Positions 24,128 to 33,000 of a stretch of 38,311 bases of DNA are shown here, one piece after another (the stretch's first letter is position 1; the number at the start of each line of letters is the position of its first letter). Under the pieces are notes generated by a model. The model did not search any database. It had not been told where the DNA came from and saw only the letters and a program-made list of their open reading frames with translations. Origin of the DNA: Bacilli bacterium (GTDB lineage Bacteria; Bacillota_I; Bacilli_A; RFN20; CAG-826); assembly GCA_024408295.1 (NCBI GenBank), contig JAKSVE010000008.1:1-38311 (forward strand), in the 5' to 3' direction. Position numbers and translations under genes: made by a program.

Positions 24128-25729
24128 TTACTTCTTTGCTTCCATCCAATCGAAGAGGTTCATCTTATTGCCTTCTGCATCCTTGACTGGAGTGTTTGAA
24201 GGAACTGTGATGTTCTCCGGATCGGCCTGGTCCATCTCAACCTCATCACGGAAGATGTAAATCCATGAGTAGTGACCCTGGTAGTTGTTACCATTTGGGT
24301 TGCCATCTGTTCCACGAACATCTGTGAAGTATGAGAAATGGAGGTCCTTAGCACCAGCTTTTGCTAATCTCTGATAGGTTGGGATTGTGAAGTTCTTTGG
24401 GTTGACTGTTGTATCATTTGAAGCGTGGATGAACCACATTGAGAGGTCTTTTAACTGCTCGATGTGCTCGTCTGTGACGATTGAATCGCTGAATGCTTCG
24501 CATGTTGGGTAGTAAGCTCTAAAGAACTTGCCATAGCTGATAGCCATTTCCATTGTCATATAGCCACCGTTTGAGCATCCGCCGATGTAGATACGATTTG
24601 GATCGATATCACCATTTTCAGCGATGTATGTATCAATTGTTGCCTTTAATGACTTTGTGTAGATTGAACGTGCATAACCGCCGTTATTCTTTCCGCTTCC
24701 GTCATCCATCCACATGGTTGGAGTCTGGACTGCGAGGACATAAGCGCCCTTCTGCTTGCCCTTGACGAAGTGTGACTGGATCTTTTCTTCGCCGAGTGCA
24801 GTGACATCGTTTCCTAAAAGAGCGATATCAGGATCTGTTCCGCCTTCGCCCTGACCGTGTAACCAAATGACTAATGGGTTGAGGACTTCGTCTTCACGCA
24901 TTGCGTCGGTTTCATAGCCCTTGTAGCTTAATGTGAAGCCTTCTGCTGTATGCTTCTTACCTTCTCCCCAATCCTTTGTTGAAAGGATGATTCTTGATTT
25001 AACTGGGAACTTTCTTGCGTCTGTGTATGTGTCATCACCGACTGTAAGTGTTTGACCGCTTGCTAAGCCAGCTTCGACTGTGATGTCCTTCTTCCATGTG
25101 TTGACGTTGTTGTATGTGAAGACTGCGCACTCGTTGCCTGCGCCCCATGAATTTGATGAGAACTTCAAGTTGATGCGGACGTAGTTTGATTCTTCAGCAT
25201 CGATTGGCTGACCTTCGACATCGCAAAGGACAACACTTTCGATTGTGCGTGCTGTCTTGTTTGTTTTGACTGCAAATTGCTTGCCTGCTAGGTCTGATTT
25301 CTTGACTTTTGCAGGGAAATTGAGCTTAACGCCAACAATTGCAGGTCCGAATTCGAAGCCTTCAACGAGATAATCGACTGTATCGTATTCTTCAACGAAG
25401 AGTTTTAAGACACGATCATAGTATCCTTCTTTGCTGACGGTGATGTACGTCATGCCAGGGTCTTCTGTTCTGATCTTTCCATCAGCGCCAACAGTTGCAA
25501 CACCTTCATTGCTGCTGCGATATGTAGCGCCTTCAAGATCGGTGACGACCTGTGAGCTTGATCCAGCTTCGACGATTGTCTTGCTTAAAGAAGCCTTGAT
25601 GATCTTTCTTGATGTGTTGAGGGTTTGTTCTTGTGAAGCGCTGTTATCTGCGCCACCGTTGGAACCGCCGCATGCTCCGAGAACAAAGGCTGCGGCAAAT
25701 AGACATGTTAATGCTAATTTTCTGTTCAT
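24128..25729 (-). CDS. Surface lipoprotein: Ig-like domain plus alpha/beta-hydrolase esterase
   Basis: Start set at the ATG at 25729 (533 residues), which begins a standard lipoprotein signal with lipobox LGAC (Cys20). A TTG 30 bases upstream would add ten residues. Residues about 45-115 look like a Big_2-type bacterial Ig domain. The C-terminal half is an alpha/beta hydrolase of the PHB-depolymerase/feruloyl-esterase sort: oxyanion region IWLHGQGEGG (from 288), nucleophile Ser386 in GGCSNGGYM, Asp439 in HASNDTT, and His486 in GHYSW. Deacylation of plant or glycan substrates at the cell surface fits the neighbouring carbohydrate-binding lipoprotein, but the substrate is not predictable. No ribosome site lies next to the ATG; an AGGAGGG is buried in the hairpin upstream. 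Confidence 0.88.
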   Translation of the reverse strand: MNRKLALTCLFAAAFVLGACGGSNGGADNSASQEQTLNTSRKIIKASLSKTIVEAGSSSQVVTDLEGATYRSSNEGVATVGADGKIRTEDPGMTYITVSKEGYYDRVLKLFVEEYDTVDYLVEGFEFGPAIVGVKLNFPAKVKKSDLAGKQFAVKTNKTARTIESVVLCDVEGQPIDAEESNYVRINLKFSSNSWGAGNECAVFTYNNVNTWKKDITVEAGLASGQTLTVGDDTYTDARKFPVKSRIILSTKDWGEGKKHTAEGFTLSYKGYETDAMREDEVLNPLVIWLHGQGEGGTDPDIALLGNDVTALGEEKIQSHFVKGKQKGAYVLAVQTPTMWMDDGSGKNNGGYARSIYTKSLKATIDTYIAENGDIDPNRIYIGGCSNGGYMTMEMAISYGKFFRAYYPTCEAFSDSIVTDEHIEQLKDLSMWFIHASNDTTVNPKNFTIPTYQRLAKAGAKDLHFSYFTDVRGTDGNPNGNNYQGHYSWIYIFRDEVEMDQADPENITVPSNTPVKDAEGNKMNLFDWMEAKK

Positions 25730-25740
25730 ATTACAATAAC

Positions 25741-25767
25741 AGGAGGGTTCGTATTTCAAGCCCTCCT
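25741..25767 (-). promoter_or_regulatory. Intercistronic hairpin burying a Shine-Dalgarno-like sequence
   Basis: On the minus strand AGGAGGG (25767-25761) pairs perfectly with CCCTCCT (25747-25741) across a 13-base loop. It lies between the stop of the carbohydrate-binding lipoprotein (25789) and the esterase start (25729). The sequence after it (GTTATTG) is a poor T-run, so it may be a weak terminator, an mRNA processing/stability element, or a translation control element. Confidence 0.6.
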
Positions 25768-25788
25768 GCCTTTCATTATTTTATTTGA

Positions 25789-27333
25789 TTAGATCTTTGT
25801 GAGCTGGATATAGTCGATGTTTGGTCCCTGAGCGGTGAATGAGAAGACGATCTCGTTTGCACCTTCTTTAAGGGTGACATTTCCTAAATTGACGATGAAC
25901 CAATCAACTGGGTTGTTTGCGCTTCCGCCTGGAATTGTGATTCCGTTGACTGAGTGAGCAACACCGTTAACTGTAACTGGCATTAATTCATCTGTTAATT
26001 CCTGTGAATCTGCCATAACATTTGGCCATGTGCTCCAGTTTGCATTACCTGATCCACAGTTCATTTCGAACTTATATGTTCCTGCTTCTGCATTGAACTT
26101 GAATGTGATAGAAGCATCAGCTGAGAGATAGCCGACAGACTTTCCGCCGCTTGCGCCGCTCTTGCTTTCGACCTGTGCAGGGCCGCCTAATTCAGCGTCT
26201 TCTGCTTCAAGTTCGATCTGGCCTGCAACTGGCTTCTTTGTGACTGTGATTTCAACTTTTGCATCCTTCCAGCCGTCTTTTGAGAGTGTGATTGTTGCGT
26301 TTCCTGGCTTAACACCTGTGACTAAGCCTGATGCGCTAACTGTTGCAACTTCTGCGTTTGATGAAACATATGTGAGGCCGGTGACTTCTGATTCAATCTG
26401 GACTGTTGAGCCTTCTTCAACTGTGAGTTTTGCTGCCTTAACAGTGATTGTTTCTTTGACCTTAGCTGGAACTGACTTGATGTCGAGCTTTTCTGTTGTG
26501 TTGATGACAACCTTGTCCATGTTTGGTCCCTGAGCAAGCATCTCGATTTCGAGAACGTTGTTTCCTGCCTTGAGCTGTACTTTACCAAACATAACAGCGT
26601 GGAATTCATAGTATGATCCTTCTTCCTCTGGACCTGGGACTTCTAATCCAGCCATTGAAAGTTCTGTGCCGTTGAATGTGACTTTAAGGACGCCTTCGAG
26701 TGGCATAACTGCGTTATATGCCATTGTGACACCGATTTCGACTTCTGCAGCCTTATCTGATGTGAATGTCATTGTTTCCTTACAGCCAGCCTGTAACCAT
26801 CCTAATGATGTACCGTCATCTGTTGCGCCTGAGTTGTCTTCGACTGGTGAATCACCAGGGCCCATAATTCCCATTCCCCATTGAGAATAGTCAGCCCCCC
26901 AGAAATCATCTGGATCATAGTGTTCTGCTTCTTCAAGGCGGAGTTCATAGTCTGCCTTCTTTTCAGGAGCCTTGTTGATTGTGATTGTGATGCTTCCGTT
27001 TGCGTAGCCATCTTTCTTAGCTGTGACCTTTGCTGTGCCAGCCTTGAGAGCTGTGACTAAACCTGTGTCGCTGACTGAGACGAAATCTGTGTCTCTTGTT
27101 GACCAAGAAACGCCTTCAACGCTAGCTGATAACTGGAGTGTTTCGCCAACGATGATTTCTTTCTTGTTGTCTGCTGATGTGACAACGATCTTTTCTTCTT
27201 CGTCGTCAACAACTGATGATGTAGCGCCGCCGTTTCCGCCGTTGCTGTTACCACCATTTGATCCACATGCTGCAAGTCCTAATGTAAGGAGTAATGAACC
27301 AGCAAGGAATGGAAGGATTTTTCTCTTTTTCAT
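25789..27333 (-). CDS. Carbohydrate-binding lipoprotein with alternating Big_2 and CBM35-like domains
   Basis: A 514-residue lipoprotein: signal with lipobox LAAC (Cys23), then a Gly/Asn/Ser linker (24-40). Domain order follows an A-B-A-B plan: Ig-like Big_2 (about 47-117), a beta-sandwich resembling CBM6/CBM35 (about 127-281, opening RLEEAEHYD and closing QGPNMDKVVI), a second Big_2 (about 288-366), and a second CBM35-like domain (about 370-514, opening ELEAEDAELGG and closing QGPNIDYIQLTKI). There is no catalytic domain, so it probably holds polysaccharide at the cell surface for its neighbours. AAAGGAA precedes the ATG. Two small hairpins (27345-27358 and 27365-27385) occupy the 5' leader, and a cre-like site lies further upstream. 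It is probably co-transcribed with the esterase. Confidence 0.88.
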   Translation of the reverse strand: MKKRKILPFLAGSLLLTLGLAACGSNGGNSNGGNGGATSSVVDDEEEKIVVTSADNKKEIIVGETLQLSASVEGVSWSTRDTDFVSVSDTGLVTALKAGTAKVTAKKDGYANGSITITINKAPEKKADYELRLEEAEHYDPDDFWGADYSQWGMGIMGPGDSPVEDNSGATDDGTSLGWLQAGCKETMTFTSDKAAEVEIGVTMAYNAVMPLEGVLKVTFNGTELSMAGLEVPGPEEEGSYYEFHAVMFGKVQLKAGNNVLEIEMLAQGPNMDKVVINTTEKLDIKSVPAKVKETITVKAAKLTVEEGSTVQIESEVTGLTYVSSNAEVATVSASGLVTGVKPGNATITLSKDGWKDAKVEITVTKKPVAGQIELEAEDAELGGPAQVESKSGASGGKSVGYLSADASITFKFNAEAGTYKFEMNCGSGNANWSTWPNVMADSQELTDELMPVTVNGVAHSVNGITIPGGSANNPVDWFIVNLGNVTLKEGANEIVFSFTAQGPNIDYIQLTKI

Positions 27334-27460
27334 TTTGTATTCCTTTCTTCATTAAAATGAATTTCGTTGGAATGATTAACCAACGATCAAGATATGTGTC
27401 AAAAGCCCCTAGATGCAACTAATTTTGAATCATACGCAAAAATGTAGTGTTTCAGAGATT

Positions 27461-27474
27461 TTGAAGCGGTTACA
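27461..27474. promoter_or_regulatory. cre-like (catabolite-response) palindrome
   Basis: TTGAAGCGGTTACA matches the CcpA operator pattern TGTAAnCGnTTACA at 12 of 14 positions, with a perfect right half and central CG. It lies 128 bases upstream of the carbohydrate-binding lipoprotein start and after the kinase gene's stop. The surrounding 27334-27555 otherwise holds only leader hairpins and no gene. Confidence 0.4.
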
Positions 27475-27555
27475 TTTTATTAGAAAAGCGCCCAACAACA
27501 CGGCAATTTCATAATCTTGCAAGTTTTGAGCGTAATCTTTTGAAAAATATAGATA

Positions 27556-28923
27556 CTATATAGCGATTTTAAGTTTAAAGATATTATCTTTTACCTCGAT
27601 ATCCATCTCTCCATCGTACTTCTTTGCGATGTATGCAATAGATTTTGTGCCATACCCATGATATCTCTTATCACTCTTGGTGGTTCTGATTGATCCATCA
27701 GGATTAAATGTGAGCTGGCCTTTGAAGTAATTGGACTGTTCTATGAACAGAACGCCTTGTCTCTTTGAGGCGGTTAATGCGATGACCTTATGTTCTTTTG
27801 CATCGGTCTGCTCTACTGCTTCAATTGCATTATCGATGATGTTTGTGAGAAGGAAATAGACGTCACTTGGCGCGATTTCACTGAACGCTTCGCCATCCAC
27901 CAATGCGGTGAATTCAATGCCGACAGAATTACAGTAGATGAGTTTGTCCTGAATCAATGCGTCAACATCGATGTTGCCGGTGCTGATGCTGCTATCGTAG
28001 AAGTTAAGGGATTCTTCAAGCAACGCAAAATCTTCATCAGTTAAGCAATCTTTCTTGCCTTTGAGCCTTCTTAACTCTTTTCTCAAATCATGACATTTCA
28101 TGTTGATGAAACTGATGTTTTGCTCAGTCATTTCCTTTTGTCTGATCTTCGAATTTAAAGTTGCCTTGATGATCATGTTTTCCTGGGCATTTTCAACCAC
28201 TTTGAAACTTCCAACGATCAAGTAATTGAAAAGCATACAGAATACGATGATAAATGTGCGGAGAACAGCGTTGACCGTTTCTACCGACATGCCAACAAAC
28301 TGGAATGCCCATCCAACCCAACTAATACGAACGACGTATGCATTCGCTACGTTCGTGGCGAAATACATAATAACGCTAAGGATGACGATACTTGTGGTCT
28401 TGAGGATGTATTTTGAATACTTGACGTATGTCCTAGCAATTACGAAATAGAAGACAATATAAGCGATGATTATCGTAGAATACTCAAGAACTCTTGAGAT
28501 AATTGGATAATAGGTGTCGTACATATCCTGTCCCATCGAGTTCAATAATGCGCCTTGGAGACCGGTATCTAAGACCAGGCTTGTTGCCTGATATGCCATA
28601 CTTTGGAAGGTGTAGGCGATTGACATAGTCAAGATAAGGCTTAACGGAGAAACCTTGTAGGTAAACAAGAAAGCACCGTAAATACACACAAAAGGAACGG
28701 TATATGCAAGGATATTCATAAGAATATTCCATTCGACTGGAAGATATTTCAATCCAAAAACCGGCAGTAATGCGCTGATAACAACCATCAATACACCAAC
28801 TGGAACGCTAATATACCATTTGAATCTAAAGTTGGTTTTCTTTCTCAATAAAAGGATTCCAGCAACAACAATCTCGATTGTGAAGCTAAAGAACATAGTC
28901 AATAACTGAGGGTAATCAAACAT
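27556..28923 (-). CDS. GHKL-family sensor histidine kinase (AgrC/ComD-like)
   Basis: A 455-residue protein. The first roughly 240 residues hold six or seven membrane helices (about 8-26, 36-55, 67-88, 95-115, 140-165, 175-197, 220-240). A coiled dimerisation segment follows, with the phosphoacceptor H278 in MKCHDLRKEL. The GHKL ATPase has the N-box NIIDNAIEA (361-369) and G-box HGYGTKSI (422-429). This is the HPK10-like class that typically senses peptides or cell-surface signals. AAAGGAGGT at the end of the response-regulator gene is its ribosome site, so the two are co-translated. No AgrB/AgrD-like peptide genes are nearby, so the signal is unknown. Confidence 0.92.
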   Translation of the reverse strand: MFDYPQLLTMFFSFTIEIVVAGILLLRKKTNFRFKWYISVPVGVLMVVISALLPVFGLKYLPVEWNILMNILAYTVPFVCIYGAFLFTYKVSPLSLILTMSIAYTFQSMAYQATSLVLDTGLQGALLNSMGQDMYDTYYPIISRVLEYSTIIIAYIVFYFVIARTYVKYSKYILKTTSIVILSVIMYFATNVANAYVVRISWVGWAFQFVGMSVETVNAVLRTFIIVFCMLFNYLIVGSFKVVENAQENMIIKATLNSKIRQKEMTEQNISFINMKCHDLRKELRRLKGKKDCLTDEDFALLEESLNFYDSSISTGNIDVDALIQDKLIYCNSVGIEFTALVDGEAFSEIAPSDVYFLLTNIIDNAIEAVEQTDAKEHKVIALTASKRQGVLFIEQSNYFKGQLTFNPDGSIRTTKSDKRYHGYGTKSIAYIAKKYDGEMDIEVKDNIFKLKIAI

Positions 28924-28925
28924 TG

Positions 28926-29654
28926 TTATTTACCTCCTTTCATAACGTAATTCTTGAAAGCTTCGACAAATGCTTTTCTCTTTGGGTGAGAAATAGAGAT
29001 CATCTTTCCGTTGACCAATTCGATATCCAGTTTATCAACACGTCTAATTTTTCTTGCGTTGACCAGGTAGCAGGAATTGCATCTTAAGAACCAGTGGCTC
29101 TTCAACTCCTCTTCATACTTCTTCAATGTTCCAGATGTAACCATCTCGGTTCCGTTTGTGAGGTGGAATATGATGTCGTGTGAGATGACTTCGATATATA
29201 AAATGGAGCTGATATCAAGTTTGTACATTCCGTCTTTACAAACCACCATGATGAAGGAATTGTCTCTAGACGAGAGTCTCTTCATGACCTTCTCTAACTT
29301 AAGGTAGAATGAGGCGTAAGATAATGGTTTTAAGGCGAAGTCGATTGCGTCGACCTCATAGCCATGGGTTGCGTATTTGGCGAGGTTAGTCGCAAACATG
29401 ATGATGACTTCCTCATCTTTTAATCTGATATCTCTAGCGATATCGATTCCGTTTGATAATGAAAGGTTGATATCTAGGATGATAAAATCGTATTGGCTCT
29501 TATAGTGCATGGAGAAAGAATCTCCGCTATTAAATGTCTCAATATCGAAATTGAGGCCTTTTTCGCTGCTGTATTTCTCTAAAAGAGCTACGCAATTTGA
29601 TAAATCTTCTGGAGAATCTTCAACGATTGCGATCTTTATTAACTGGCTATCCAT
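28926..29654 (-). CDS. LytTR-family response regulator
   Basis: A 242-residue protein. The receiver domain spans about 7-125, with acidic pocket E12-D13, phosphoacceptor D61 in IILDINL, and a conserved Lys (K112 region, ALKPLS). A LytTR DNA-binding domain follows at about 138-235 (ILYIEVISHD, then FLRCNSCYLVN and the I-R-R core). It is first in a two-gene operon with the kinase (2-base gap). Its place between GH3 and carbohydrate-binding lipoprotein genes suggests it may control them, but that is inferred. No ribosome site precedes the ATG, and the -10 box lies only 13 bases upstream. Confidence 0.93.
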   Translation of the reverse strand: MDSQLIKIAIVEDSPEDLSNCVALLEKYSSEKGLNFDIETFNSGDSFSMHYKSQYDFIILDINLSLSNGIDIARDIRLKDEEVIIMFATNLAKYATHGYEVDAIDFALKPLSYASFYLKLEKVMKRLSSRDNSFIMVVCKDGMYKLDISSILYIEVISHDIIFHLTNGTEMVTSGTLKKYEEELKSHWFLRCNSCYLVNARKIRRVDKLDIELVNGKMISISHPKRKAFVEAFKNYVMKGGK

Positions 29655-29667
29655 AAGTTATATACAA

Positions 29668-29697
29668 ATATTAACACCAAATGTACCTTTTAATCAA
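29668..29697 (-). promoter_or_regulatory. Promoter of the LytTR/GHKL operon
   Basis: Minus strand TTGATT (29697-29692), 18-base spacer, TAATAT (29673-29668). The expected start of transcription is only about 7 bases before the ATG, so the mRNA would have almost no leader. Confidence 0.5.
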
Positions 29698-29702
29698 ACA
29701 CG

Positions 29703-29739
29703 CAAAAAGAAAACCTCCCACTTGGTTAGAAGTGAGAGG
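29703..29739 (-). terminator. Rho-independent terminator of the GH3 gene
   Basis: Minus strand CCTCTCACTT (29739-29730) pairs over ten positions with AAGTGGGAGG (29723-29714, one G-T pair), then TTTTCTTTTT. Confidence 0.9.
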
Positions 29740-29760
29740 AAATTCTTTTTTATTGGCTAA

Positions 29761-32724
29761 TTAGCTGTTTGTCTTGTTGACTTCTGGGATGCCAACATTC
29801 TTGTAGTCTTCTAATGTCCAGACGTTGTTAGAGTGAGCGCATGCATAGAGGATGTTCTTTGCAGCTCTTCTCATAAGGATTGTTGCATCGTGTGGAGTCT
29901 GTGAGTATGTGTTAGCAGCAGCGAATGATGCCTTGTTAAGCCATAAGTCGTTGCCAGCTCTTAAGCCGATGTTTGTAGCCATGTAGTCAGGACCTGCGTA
30001 GTCAGTGACGACGACACCGTGGAAGCCCCATTCTTCTCTTAAGAGAGTTGTAAGGAGAGCCTTGCTACCGCCTGCCCACCATGAACCGACACAGTTGAAT
30101 GATGACATGATACCGATACCACCTAAGTCGCAGTAGATTTCGAATCCACGTGCATAGATTTCACGGATTGCCTGTTCTGAAGCCCAGCAGAAGACACCAG
30201 CACGGCTGTTTTCCTGTTCGTTGAGCAAGAAGTGCTTTGCGTATGAGTAGACACCATACTTCATTGTACCCTGGTTTGTGTATCCAGCCATCTTACCTGC
30301 GATAAGTGGATCTTCTGAGTAGTACTCGAAGTTACGTCCGCCGAATGGTGAACGGTGCATGTTGATGCCAGGAGCATACCAACCGGTTAATCCACGAGAA
30401 GCGCCTTCTCTACCGATTGATTCACCCTGGATTCTAGCGACGTCTGTGTCCCATGAACATGCGACGACGACTTCTGATGGGTGACCTGTACCTGAGTGGA
30501 ATGCTGCGGAAGGTCCGTCATAGTCTGTTGTACCAGCCTTGCCGATGCTATCGATCTTAGCTGTCTTGAATGAACCCTGGTCAACAAGGTCCTGTAAGTC
30601 CTTGACTGAGAGCTGATTGAGTAACTTTTCCCAACGTGGGTCGTCCCATGCAGCGTTCTTGAAGTCATTGAACTTTAATCCGTTATCTTCACCAGTAACT
30701 GGTAAATCTTCGTCGATCTGGTTGTCCTGGAATGTGAATTCTCTACCACCAGTCTGGTTCTTAGAACCACCTGGGAACTTGTCTGCGACTGCAGTTCTAT
30801 CGATGTCTGCTTTGTTCTTCCATGTGCCTTCGAAGTCGTTTCTTGAGAGGTACTGGATCTTTTCAGCGCCTGCGCCCCATTCGACATCCTGGAAGATGTT
30901 TTCGTACTTCTTGCCAGTCTGATAGCTGGTTGTGAAGTCAATGTCCTCTGCGAGATTCATTGTCTTGACGTTTTCGCCAATTAAATCCCAAACATTTTCT
31001 CTGAGTGAGAATTCGTAGTCACCCTTATCGAGTGAGTAGCAACCCTTAGCGGTTGACCATGAAGCGATTTCTCTATATGTGAACTCTAACTTATAGTTCT
31101 CTGTAGCACCTGGTTCGAGGAGGTTTGTCTTCTGGAATGCGGAAAGTGAGAACCAAGCTTTTTCTACACCACCTGCAACATAAGGTGCATGTGTGTAGAT
31201 CTGGACAAGATCCTTACCAGCGACTGAACCAGTGTTCTTAACTGAAACTGTGAGGCTGATCTTCTGCTCGTCCTTGTCGTTTGTGTATTCGACGATGTTC
31301 TTTTCGAATGATGTGTATGATAAACCGTGTCCGAATGAGTACTGGACTTCGTCCTTGTACTTGAAGTTAGAATCGACCATAGCACGTGTTGTGTAGTAAC
31401 GGTAGCCGACATAGATGCCTTCCTGGTAGTTTGTGAACTTGCCAGTTGAAGCACCGGTGTGTGTAAGAGTTGTATCATTACCGAAGTTCTGGTATGAAGG
31501 AGCGCTCTTAACGTCATATGGCCATGTGTCGACTAAGTGGCCTGATGGGTTGACCTTACCGCAGAGAACTTCAGCGATAGCCTTTGTTCCTGTTAAGCCT
31601 GGGTGACCCATGTAGATTGCTGCGTCGATTTCGTCATCGTCTAAGAATTCAGATTCGATGACTGTTGGAACGTTCAATAAGATGATGACCTTTTCGAAGT
31701 TCTCTTCGAGCATTTCGATTGTAGCGATTTCGTTTGCCTTTAACTTTAATTCGCTGTAGTTCATATCTTCGTCTTCTGAACCACGTCTTGTGACGACGAA
31801 GAGAGCTGTATCAGAATATTCCTTTGCCTGTTCAAGTGCTGTCTTTCCACCTAATTCATCGAATGGTGTGTTGTAAGCACTGACTGGAAGTTCATAGTCG
31901 TATGGTGCCTTTGAAGCAACAATTTCAGAATAATTGTACTTGTTGAAACCACACTGGATGTCATAATCGCTTGGTGCGACTGAGACTGTTCTTCTGTTAG
32001 ATGAGTAGTAATTCTTAACTAAGTTGAAGAGGTTGTCGTTGATCTGCATTCCCTCATCCTTGATAGCCTGCTCTAACTTTAAAGCAGTACGTGGGAATGT
32101 CTTGACACGGCCGTCAGTCTGGAATGAGCCAGAACCACCGTTTCCGTAGAATAAGCCGTAAGCACATGAGCCGAAGATGTTGATCTTAGCATCCTGAGCG
32201 AGCGGGAGTGTGTTGCGCTTGTTCTTGAGAAGGACTGTACCTTCTTCCTGGATCTTAACAACGTTCTTTTCTGCCTCTGCAGCTGCTTCTAATGAAGTCT
32301 TTGTGTCGATGATTGTGACAGCTGAGCCACTGACTGTGGTCATGAGGTTCTGGAATGCTGTTGATGGCAAGAATGAAACTGCAAGGGCTGCGACTAATGC
32401 TGTTGCACTCGCTGTAGGGATGAGCCACTTAGCATTCTGCTTCCATGTGATGACATTCTTTGCAGGTCCAGTTGCCTGCTTTGCGATCTCTTTCTTTTCA
32501 GACTTAGATGCGCCATCGTAGTTTTTCATTACTTCTTCGTCAGCTGGCTGGAATTTCTGCTTTCCATTGACCTGAGCTAACATGAAGTAAGTTCCAACGA
32601 TCGCTGCTGCTGCAACGACGAGGACGATTAAACCGATCCACCAATACTCAAAGATTGATGCAAGGGAATAACCAGCGATTTTGATATCGTCAAATATTGA
32701 ATAAATGACAGGTAAACAAATCAT
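29761..32724 (-). CDS. Membrane-anchored glycoside hydrolase family 3 with swapped domain order
   Basis: Start set at the ATG at 32724 (987 residues), preceded by AAAGGAAG; a start 33 bases upstream has no ribosome site. Two N-terminal helices (about 28-49 and 100-120) flank a lysine-rich loop (51-99), so the rest should face outside. Unlike most GH3 enzymes, the C-type alpha/beta sandwich comes first (about 160-440, with RRGSEDED near 313-320), then a fibronectin-III-like domain (about 485-580). The TIM barrel comes last (about 690-965), with APGINMHRSPFGGRN (784-798), KHF (830-832) and nucleophile Asp908 in VVVTDYAG. This inverted order is known from some beta-glucosidases such as that of Ruminococcus albus. 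Substrate (beta-glucoside, xyloside or other) is not predictable. Confidence 0.93.
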   Translation of the reverse strand: MICLPVIYSIFDDIKIAGYSLASIFEYWWIGLIVLVVAAAAIVGTYFMLAQVNGKQKFQPADEEVMKNYDGASKSEKKEIAKQATGPAKNVITWKQNAKWLIPTASATALVAALAVSFLPSTAFQNLMTTVSGSAVTIIDTKTSLEAAAEAEKNVVKIQEEGTVLLKNKRNTLPLAQDAKINIFGSCAYGLFYGNGGSGSFQTDGRVKTFPRTALKLEQAIKDEGMQINDNLFNLVKNYYSSNRRTVSVAPSDYDIQCGFNKYNYSEIVASKAPYDYELPVSAYNTPFDELGGKTALEQAKEYSDTALFVVTRRGSEDEDMNYSELKLKANEIATIEMLEENFEKVIILLNVPTVIESEFLDDDEIDAAIYMGHPGLTGTKAIAEVLCGKVNPSGHLVDTWPYDVKSAPSYQNFGNDTTLTHTGASTGKFTNYQEGIYVGYRYYTTRAMVDSNFKYKDEVQYSFGHGLSYTSFEKNIVEYTNDKDEQKISLTVSVKNTGSVAGKDLVQIYTHAPYVAGGVEKAWFSLSAFQKTNLLEPGATENYKLEFTYREIASWSTAKGCYSLDKGDYEFSLRENVWDLIGENVKTMNLAEDIDFTTSYQTGKKYENIFQDVEWGAGAEKIQYLSRNDFEGTWKNKADIDRTAVADKFPGGSKNQTGGREFTFQDNQIDEDLPVTGEDNGLKFNDFKNAAWDDPRWEKLLNQLSVKDLQDLVDQGSFKTAKIDSIGKAGTTDYDGPSAAFHSGTGHPSEVVVACSWDTDVARIQGESIGREGASRGLTGWYAPGINMHRSPFGGRNFEYYSEDPLIAGKMAGYTNQGTMKYGVYSYAKHFLLNEQENSRAGVFCWASEQAIREIYARGFEIYCDLGGIGIMSSFNCVGSWWAGGSKALLTTLLREEWGFHGVVVTDYAGPDYMATNIGLRAGNDLWLNKASFAAANTYSQTPHDATILMRRAAKNILYACAHSNNVWTLEDYKNVGIPEVNKTNS

Positions 32725-32894
32725 AATCTTTTCTTCCTTTCTTTTTTTGTTATGCACAAGAAAGCGTGGATCTCTTGTGAAAACTTTTGTCTAACTCTAT
32801 CAAGGCAATGAAAAGCAGACTGAAGTTTTTGCATAACATAGCAATATCCTATCATAACCTTGCAAGCGCACAACAGCATAGCAATGGAGCCGCA

Positions 32895-32908
32895 TGTAAA
32901 TGCTTACA
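32895..32908. promoter_or_regulatory. cre-like (catabolite-response) palindrome upstream of the GH3 gene
   Basis: TGTAAATGCTTACA matches TGTAAnCGnTTACA at every fixed position except the central C, which is T. It is 171 bases upstream of the GH3 start. Between them (32725-32894) no gene is seen; a short direct repeat CATAGCAAT occurs twice, about 38 bases apart, near 32838 and 32876. Confidence 0.45.
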
Positions 32909-32954
32909 AGGTAAACAAATGTATCTTAAATTAAGCCCTTACATAATTCCCATA

Positions 32955-32985
32955 TAAAAAACCCTCAACCATCATCGGCCGAGGG
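32955..32985 (-). terminator. Rho-independent terminator of the M42 peptidase gene
   Basis: Minus strand CCCTC (32985-32981) pairs with GAGGG (32966-32962), with a short inner CC/GG pairing, then a T6 run. Confidence 0.75.
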
Positions 32986-33000
32986 ATTGTTACGTCTATA

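Noticed and set aside
23993-24199. 68-codon plus-strand frame beside the esterase gene
   Set aside because: It crosses the esterase terminator and the end of the esterase gene on the opposite strand, with no ribosome site.
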